Assembly: GCA_937907325.1 (NCBI GenBank) | Contig: CALERO010000042.1 | Span: 1-44,578 of the forward strand | Origin: UBA4716 sp002438865 | GTDB taxonomy: Bacteria > Bacillota > Clostridia > UBA1381 | Length of the DNA stretch: 44,578 nt | Direction of reading: 5' to 3' | Position numbers and translations under genes: made by a program | Part shown: positions 40,346 through 44,578 of the stretch, in pieces | How the letters are laid out: each line of letters begins with the position of its first letter | Numbering within the stretch: position 1 is the stretch's first letter | The notes under the pieces: generated by a model | The model's database searches: none | The model's input: the letters and a program-made list of their open reading frames with translations, nothing else | Told to the model about the DNA's origin: nothing

Positions 40346-41159
40346 CACTTTTTATTTGCTGTACCGATACGTCCAATTTCGGATACGGTATTTCGATTTT
40401 TTCTTTATCAAACGCTTTTTTAACATTTTCAAGCATATTATATCTTACTGTCCAATAATCCGAGCTTTTGCACCAAACCATAATCTTAAATTCAAGTGCG
40501 CTGTCGGCATGGTTTGAAAGATGTGCCTCAGGCTTTGGCTCGGAAAGAACATATTCATCAGCTGATGCAACATTAACCAGTATATTTTTAACCGTATCAA
40601 TGTCGCTGTCATAGCTTGTTGAAAATACCAAGTCTATTCTGCGTGTACCGAGTGCGGTGTAATCAGTAACGGAGGTATTCGACAATGCCGCATTGGGGTA
40701 TGAAACCAGTTTATTATCAATAGTTATTATTTTTGTGGCAAAAAATCCGATTTCGGATACTGTTCCCTCTATATCGCCGGCGGCTATGTAATCGCCGACC
40801 TTAAAGGGCTTGTTTACAAGAATAAGTATACCTGCGGCTATATTGCTCAATGACCCCTGCAATGCCAAGCCGATAGCCACACCTGCCGAGCCTAAAACGG
40901 CAACAAATGATGCGTACGGTATACCCAAAATCCCTGCCGCCGAAATTATAATCAGCACATACAGCGCTATTTTTACCGATTTGCCGATAAACTTTCTGAC
41001 ACCCTCATCAAGCCCCGAAAGTGACCTTGATTTAACAATAATTTTAGCTATCCATTTTGAAAGTTTTATCCCGATTACAAGCACCGCAACGGCAAATATC
41101 AGTTTTAATCCGAATTGAGTTCCCGTTTCGGCTGCTTTTTTTAAAATTTCTTCCATCAT
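40338..41159 (-). CDS. mscS: Small-conductance mechanosensitive channel, MscS family
   Basis: The product is 272-273 residues (two adjacent ATGs; the second is better spaced from AAGGAG). Three membrane helices occupy about 15-35, 58-80 and 83-110. The pore helix is glycine- and alanine-rich (GSAGVAIGLALQGSLSNIAAG), and the beta domain begins with FKVGDYIAAGDIEGTVSEIGFFAT. These are the canonical MscS hallmarks, and the length is close to the E. coli protein. It releases solutes on hypo-osmotic shock. It lies alone downstream of pckG's terminator. Confidence 0.94.
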   Translation of the reverse strand: MMEEILKKAAETGTQFGLKLIFAVAVLVIGIKLSKWIAKIIVKSRSLSGLDEGVRKFIGKSVKIALYVLIIISAAGILGIPYASFVAVLGSAGVAIGLALQGSLSNIAAGILILVNKPFKVGDYIAAGDIEGTVSEIGFFATKIITIDNKLVSYPNAALSNTSVTDYTALGTRRIDLVFSTSYDSDIDTVKNILVNVASADEYVLSEPKPEAHLSNHADSALEFKIMVWCKSSDYWTVRYNMLENVKKAFDKEKIEIPYPKLDVSVQQIKSEK

Positions 41160-41185
41160 ATCTCCTTTTTAATATTAAACGGCAA

Positions 41186-41222
41186 AACCGCCGACTTTTG
41201 CGTTTTGCAAAAATCGGCGGTT
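41186..41222 (-). terminator. Terminator of pckG
   Basis: 16-bp arms (41186-41201 and 41207-41222) with one mismatch form a GC-rich stem 13 bp after the pckG stop on the minus strand. Confidence 0.8.
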
Positions 41223-41235
41223 ATAACATAAATAA

Positions 41236-43023
41236 TTACTTCTTTAAGTTTGCCTTTAATTTCTCAAGTTCGTCAGCCATTTCTTTCGGAAGCATATCGC
41301 CGAATTGTGCAAAATAAGCTTCGATACCTGTTTCAGGTGCTTCAACGTCCTCAAGCCATACCTTGTTATCAACGGTAAGGAGTTCTTTCAAATCGTCCTC
41401 CGAAATGTCAAGACCCGTTACGTCAATATCGCCTGCCTTAGGAACATATCCGATAGCACACTCATCAGCGTCAACCTTGCCCTCGCATCTGTCAAGAATC
41501 CAGAGAAGAACACGCATATTGTCACCGAATCCGGGCCACATAAAGTTGCCTTCGTCGTCTTTTCTGAACCAGTTAACGTGGAATATCTTCGGAGCCTTGT
41601 CGCCGAGCTTCTTGCCCATTTCGAGCCAGTGTCCCCAATATGTTGCCATATTGTAGCCTACGAACGGTTTCATAGCCATCGGGTCACGTCTTACAACACC
41701 TACAGCACCTGCTGCAGCCGCTGTTGTTTCCGATGCCATAATAGCGCCTACGAATGTACCGTGCTGCCAATCTCTTGACTGATATACGAGCGGTGCGCAC
41801 TTAGCACGTCGGCCGCCGAATACGATTGCCGATACAGGCACGCCCTGCGGATTCTCAAATTCTTTTGAAATACACGGGCAGTTGATTGCCGGTGCGGTAA
41901 ATCTTGAGTTTGGGTGAGCAAGCTTGTTACCCTCTGCAATATATTCCGGACCGTTTACCTTTGCACCCTTCCACTCTGTTGCGTTAACGGGAGGATTCTT
42001 GTCAAGTCCTTCCCACCAAACTGTCATATCGTCGTTATTAATTGCAACGTTTGTGAAAATAGTATTTTTCTTTGTCGATTCAAGAGCGTTAAAGTTAGTC
42101 TTAACCGATGTTCCCGGTGCAACGCCGAAGAAGCCTGCCTCCGGATTGATAGCATAAAGTCTGCCGTCCGGTCCTATTCTGAGCCATGCAATATCGTCGC
42201 CGACTGTCCATACCTTATAACCCTTTTCCTTAAGGTATTCCGGCGGAATAAGCATTGCAAGGTTTGTCTTACCGCAAGCCGACGGGAATGCGGCACAGAT
42301 GTATTTAACCTCACCCTGCGGATTTTCAAGACCCAATATAAGCATATGCTCTGCCATCCAGCCTTCCTGCATACCGAGGTATGAAGCTATTCTCAATGCA
42401 AAGCATTTCTTTCCGAGAAGTACGTTGCCGCCGTATGCCGAGTTAATCGACCAGATTGTCTTATCCTGCGGGAACTGTACAATATATCTGTCATCGGGAT
42501 TTACATCCTTTTTAGCATGCAGACACTTAACAAAATCTTCGCTGTCACCGAGCTGATCTATAACAGCCTTGCCTATTCTTGTCATAATAGCCATATTCAG
42601 TACAACGTAAATGCTGTCTGTAAGCTCGATACCGATCTTTGAGAACGGTGAGCCGACAGGGCCCATTGAATACGGAATTACGTACATTTCTCTGCCCTTC
42701 ATTGAGCCTTTGTACAATGCTCTGAGCTTTGCGTACATTTCATCGGGAGCCATCCAGTTGTTTATAGGACCTGCTTCCTCTTCGGTAGGAGTACAGATAA
42801 AAGTTCTGTCCTCTACACGTGCAACGTCGTTTTCAGCTGTTCTGTGATAGTAGCAGCCGGGGAGTTTTTCCTCGTTGAGCTTAATCATTTCGCCCGTAGC
42901 CACTGCCTCTGCTCTTAAAGCATCAAGCTGCGCCTCGCTGCCGTCGATCCAGGTTACCTTGTCAGGCTGACACATTTCAACCATTTCGTCAAGCCACGCC
43001 AGAACTGTTTTGTTAGTTGTCAT
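41236..43023 (-). CDS. pckG: Phosphoenolpyruvate carboxykinase (GTP)
   Basis: The ATG at 43023 with GGAGG upstream gives 595 residues. The P-loop FPSACGKTNLAML contains the hyper-reactive cysteine of GTP-type enzymes. RDWQHGTFVGA and the YWGHWLEMG region are also specific for this class. It interconverts oxaloacetate and phosphoenolpyruvate using GTP/GDP. In fermentative gut Clostridia it often runs in the carboxylating direction, which is inference here. It has its own promoter and terminator. Confidence 0.97.
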   Translation of the reverse strand: MTTNKTVLAWLDEMVEMCQPDKVTWIDGSEAQLDALRAEAVATGEMIKLNEEKLPGCYYHRTAENDVARVEDRTFICTPTEEEAGPINNWMAPDEMYAKLRALYKGSMKGREMYVIPYSMGPVGSPFSKIGIELTDSIYVVLNMAIMTRIGKAVIDQLGDSEDFVKCLHAKKDVNPDDRYIVQFPQDKTIWSINSAYGGNVLLGKKCFALRIASYLGMQEGWMAEHMLILGLENPQGEVKYICAAFPSACGKTNLAMLIPPEYLKEKGYKVWTVGDDIAWLRIGPDGRLYAINPEAGFFGVAPGTSVKTNFNALESTKKNTIFTNVAINNDDMTVWWEGLDKNPPVNATEWKGAKVNGPEYIAEGNKLAHPNSRFTAPAINCPCISKEFENPQGVPVSAIVFGGRRAKCAPLVYQSRDWQHGTFVGAIMASETTAAAAGAVGVVRRDPMAMKPFVGYNMATYWGHWLEMGKKLGDKAPKIFHVNWFRKDDEGNFMWPGFGDNMRVLLWILDRCEGKVDADECAIGYVPKAGDIDVTGLDISEDDLKELLTVDNKVWLEDVEAPETGIEAYFAQFGDMLPKEMADELEKLKANLKK

Positions 43024-43050
43024 AGTTGTATCCTCCAATACAAATTTATT

Positions 43051-43128
43051 ACAATGTTATAAAAATAACAATGTTAGCAGAAATTTAATTCCTTACTTTC
43101 ATTATAGCATATTTTTCCCGTTTTTCAA
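43051..43128 (-). promoter_or_regulatory. pckG promoter and downstream repeated word
   Basis: Minus strand TTGAAA (complement of 43123-43128), 16 bp, TATAAT (complement of 43101-43106). Two copies of ACAATGTTA (43051-43059 and 43068-43076, 17 bp apart) lie in the leader and could be regulator half-sites. Confidence 0.6.
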
Positions 43129-43171
43129 ACATTTTTTTCAAAAAAATATTTTTTTATACATTGAGATAGAT

Positions 43172-43200
43172 TTGACATTGTTTTGAATATGTAATATAAT
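43172..43200 (+). promoter_or_regulatory. Sigma-A promoter of the DUF6062-like gene
   Basis: TTGACA (43172-43177) and TATAAT (43195-43200), 17 bp apart, 32 bp before the start codon. Confidence 0.88.
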
Positions 43201-43231
43201 GATTTTGCACAATTCTTTACGGAGGTAAACA

Positions 43232-43972
43232 ATGAAAGAAAAAATATATACAATACCTGTAAACGAAGCATTTGAAAGTGAGTGTTCCTGTCCGCTGTGC
43301 CTTATTGAAAAGCGGCTTGAGAACGAGGCGGTCGAATATGCGCTGGGCGCCGCCATGATGGAACCCGATTACCGCATAGAATCAAATGAAAAGGGTTACT
43401 GCCGCCGCCATTTTTCGCAATTAATCAAAAGTCCGAACAAATTAAGCCTTGCTCTCGTTCTTGAAACGCATCTTGACGAGATCACAAAAAACCTTAACGA
43501 GAACGAAAAAGCGGTATCCGCTCTCGGTAAATCGGGACTTTTTAAGAAAAACTCTCTCCCCGTCACTGCCGAAAAAATAACCGAAGTGCTTGACGGAGTT
43601 GAGCATAAGTGCGTAGTGTGCGATAAAGTAAACCATACTATGGAGCGTTACTGCAGTACGCTTCTTTATATGTGGAGTTCCGATGAAGATTTTAAAAAGA
43701 AGTTTTCCGAAAGGGAAATTTGCCTGCACCACAGCAATATGCTTTTTAAAGGAGTACAGAAAGAACTGAAAGAACAAGACGCCGCCGAATTTGTAAAGGT
43801 GCTGTTTGCAAAACAAAAGGACGAGCTTTTGCATTTACGTGAGCTGGTACATAAATTTACGCTGAAATTTGACTACAGATACCGTGATATGGAACTCGGC
43901 GAAGCACGCACCGCCGTTTTTGACGCCGTTGAAAAGCTGTGCGGATATATTGATTATGAAAGCGGCGAGTAA
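43232..43972 (+). CDS. DUF6062-like conserved protein
   Basis: The 246-residue soluble protein has CSCPLCLIEKRLENEAVEYALG near the N-terminus, then YCRRHF, CVVCDKVNHTMERY and ICLHHSNML. These repeated CxxC and CxxH pairs in a helical protein are what I recall for the DUF6062 family, which is widespread in Clostridia and of unknown function. The cysteine and histidine pairs may bind metal. ACGGAGG precedes the ATG. It is monocistronic with its own promoter and terminator, divergent from pckG. Confidence 0.8.
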   Translation: MKEKIYTIPVNEAFESECSCPLCLIEKRLENEAVEYALGAAMMEPDYRIESNEKGYCRRHFSQLIKSPNKLSLALVLETHLDEITKNLNENEKAVSALGKSGLFKKNSLPVTAEKITEVLDGVEHKCVVCDKVNHTMERYCSTLLYMWSSDEDFKKKFSEREICLHHSNMLFKGVQKELKEQDAAEFVKVLFAKQKDELLHLRELVHKFTLKFDYRYRDMELGEARTAVFDAVEKLCGYIDYESGE

Positions 43973-43983
43973 GCATTTTTTTG

Positions 43984-44034
43984 ATTCTCAAAGCAGATTT
44001 TATGGCACGATTTGCTTTGAGAATTAAATTTTTT
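43984..44034 (+). terminator. Rho-independent terminator
   Basis: ATTCTCAAAGCA (43984-43995) pairs with TGCTTTGAGAAT (44013-44024), followed by a T-rich run. It ends the DUF6062-like gene before the tRNA promoter. Confidence 0.85.
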
Positions 44035-44065
44035 AAAAAAAGTTAAATAATATTAAAAAAAAGTG

Positions 44066-44094
44066 TTGACAAACCGACACCTTTTTGTTATAAT
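44066..44094 (+). promoter_or_regulatory. Consensus promoter of the tRNA cluster
   Basis: TTGACA (44066-44071) and TATAAT (44089-44094), exactly 17 bp apart, 41 bp before tRNA-Gly. Confidence 0.92.
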
Positions 44095-44135
44095 ACTAAA
44101 AGTCAGCTGATTTGAGCGGATGAAAGTATGAATAT

Positions 44136-44209
44136 GCGGGTGTAGTTCAATGGTAGAATCCCAGCCTTCCAAGCTGGTCGTGTGGGTTCGATTCCCATCA
44201 CCCGCTCCA
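44136..44209 (+). tRNA. tRNA-Gly (anticodon UCC)
   Basis: Acceptor GCGGGTG/CACCCGC, anticodon stem CCAGC/GCTGG around CTTCCAA, T loop TTCGATT, encoded CCA. First gene of the cluster. Confidence 0.97.
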
Positions 44210-44249
44210 TTTTTTGTCGGACAGGCTTTATGCGGTTTGATAAAAATAT

Positions 44250-44326
44250 GCGACTGTAGCTCAGTCGGATAGAGCAACTGCCTTCTAAGCAGTGGGCCAG
44301 GGGTTCGAATCCCTTCAGTCGCGCCA
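44250..44326 (+). tRNA. tRNA-Arg (anticodon UCU)
   Basis: Acceptor GCGACTG/CAGTCGC, anticodon stem ACTGC/GCAGT around CTTCTAA, T loop TTCGAAT, G73 and encoded CCA. Confidence 0.97.
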
Positions 44327-44429
44327 GTCCTTTTGGACTTATAATTTAAGATGGTGGGAACGAACGTTTGCACCGGAATTAAGAAATTAAATGGCGGGTG
44401 TCAGCCGATTCGGATGCCCTAATTATATG

Positions 44430-44506
44430 GTGGATATAGTTCAGTTGGTTAGAGCGTCAGTTTGTGGCACTGAATGTCGTGGGTTCGAGTCCCACTATCC
44501 ACCCCA
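44430..44506 (+). tRNA. tRNA-His (anticodon GUG)
   Basis: Acceptor GTGGATA/TATCCAC, anticodon stem TCAGT/ACTGA around TTGTGGC, C73 and encoded CCA. The G at 44429 can be the extra G-1 that pairs with C73. Confidence 0.97.
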
Positions 44507-44521
44507 TTGATTTTTTAACAT

Positions 44522-44578
44522 TCGGGGATATAGCCAAGTTGGTAAGGCACCAGATTTTGATTCTGGCATTTCGTAGGT
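44522..44578 (+). tRNA. tRNA-Gln (anticodon UUG), cut by the window end
   Basis: Acceptor strand TCGGGGA, D arm with AGCCAAGTTGGTAAGGCA, anticodon stem CCAGA/TCTGG around TTTTGAT. The T arm and acceptor 3' strand lie beyond the window. Confidence 0.92.

Noticed and set aside
44053..44373. A 106-codon minus-strand frame over the tRNA-Gly and tRNA-Arg genes.
   Set aside because: It is the complement of two good tRNA genes; such frames are a frequent annotation error.

Overview
The window looks like a chromosome segment of a spore-forming, low-to-mid GC Clostridia (Oscillospiraceae/Lachnospiraceae-like gut Firmicutes). The evidence is a FapR-controlled type II fatty-acid operon using FabK, an intact SigK sporulation sigma factor, TmcAL, a NifS/NifU pair, GTP-type PEP carboxykinase and strong consensus sigma-A promoters. 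I cannot name the species.

Region 1 (about 54-6309) is a 6.2-kb integrated element. It has a tyrosine integrase, a small Xis-like protein, two regulatory palindromes, an XRE repressor, a zinc-finger protein resembling DUF6076, a membrane protein and a zinc-ribbon protein. It is bounded by a 7-bp CTAATAG core and by identical double TGTGGTCAA repeats just inside each end. It lies in the 3' end of an open reading frame that enters from the left.

Region 2 (6387-21836) is an AT-rich defence island of about 15.45 kb. It holds an AAA/DUF4143 ATPase, a type III restriction-modification pair (Mod/Res), a graveyard of gene remnants, a second DUF6076-like gene, an array of large hairpins containing an oriT-like site, an SfsA-like nuclease gene, and an unusual operon. 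That operon encodes a Cro-like regulator, an m6A-type and an m4C-type methyltransferase, two related LAGLIDADG-like proteins without the expected catalytic acids, a small protein of unknown function and a PD-(D/E)XK-like protein. A TnpV gene and an intact tRNA-Leu(UAG) lie at its right end.

The island splits a chromosomal tRNA-Leu(UAG) gene in the anticodon loop. The 3' half is at 6336-6386 and the 5' half at 21837-21874; rejoined they form a perfect cloverleaf. The 5' end of the same gene has been hit again by a small element encoding a four-helix-bundle (23S-IVP/S23-like) protein, flanked by a 15-bp duplication of the tRNA 5' end. The island's own tRNA-Leu appears to replace the broken gene.

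Region 3 (22.4-36.2 kb) is conserved core on the minus strand: fapR-plsX-fabH-fabK-fabD-fabG-acpP-fabF, then rnc, a radical SAM gene, smc and ftsY. A sigma-A promoter with a FapR operator precedes fapR. Region 4 (36.2-44.6 kb) holds nifS-nifU, tmcAL, sigK, an mscS-type channel, pckG, a DUF6062-like gene and a tRNA cluster (Gly-Arg-His-Gln, the last cut by the window end). Several dispersed intergenic repeats occur in regions 3 and 4.
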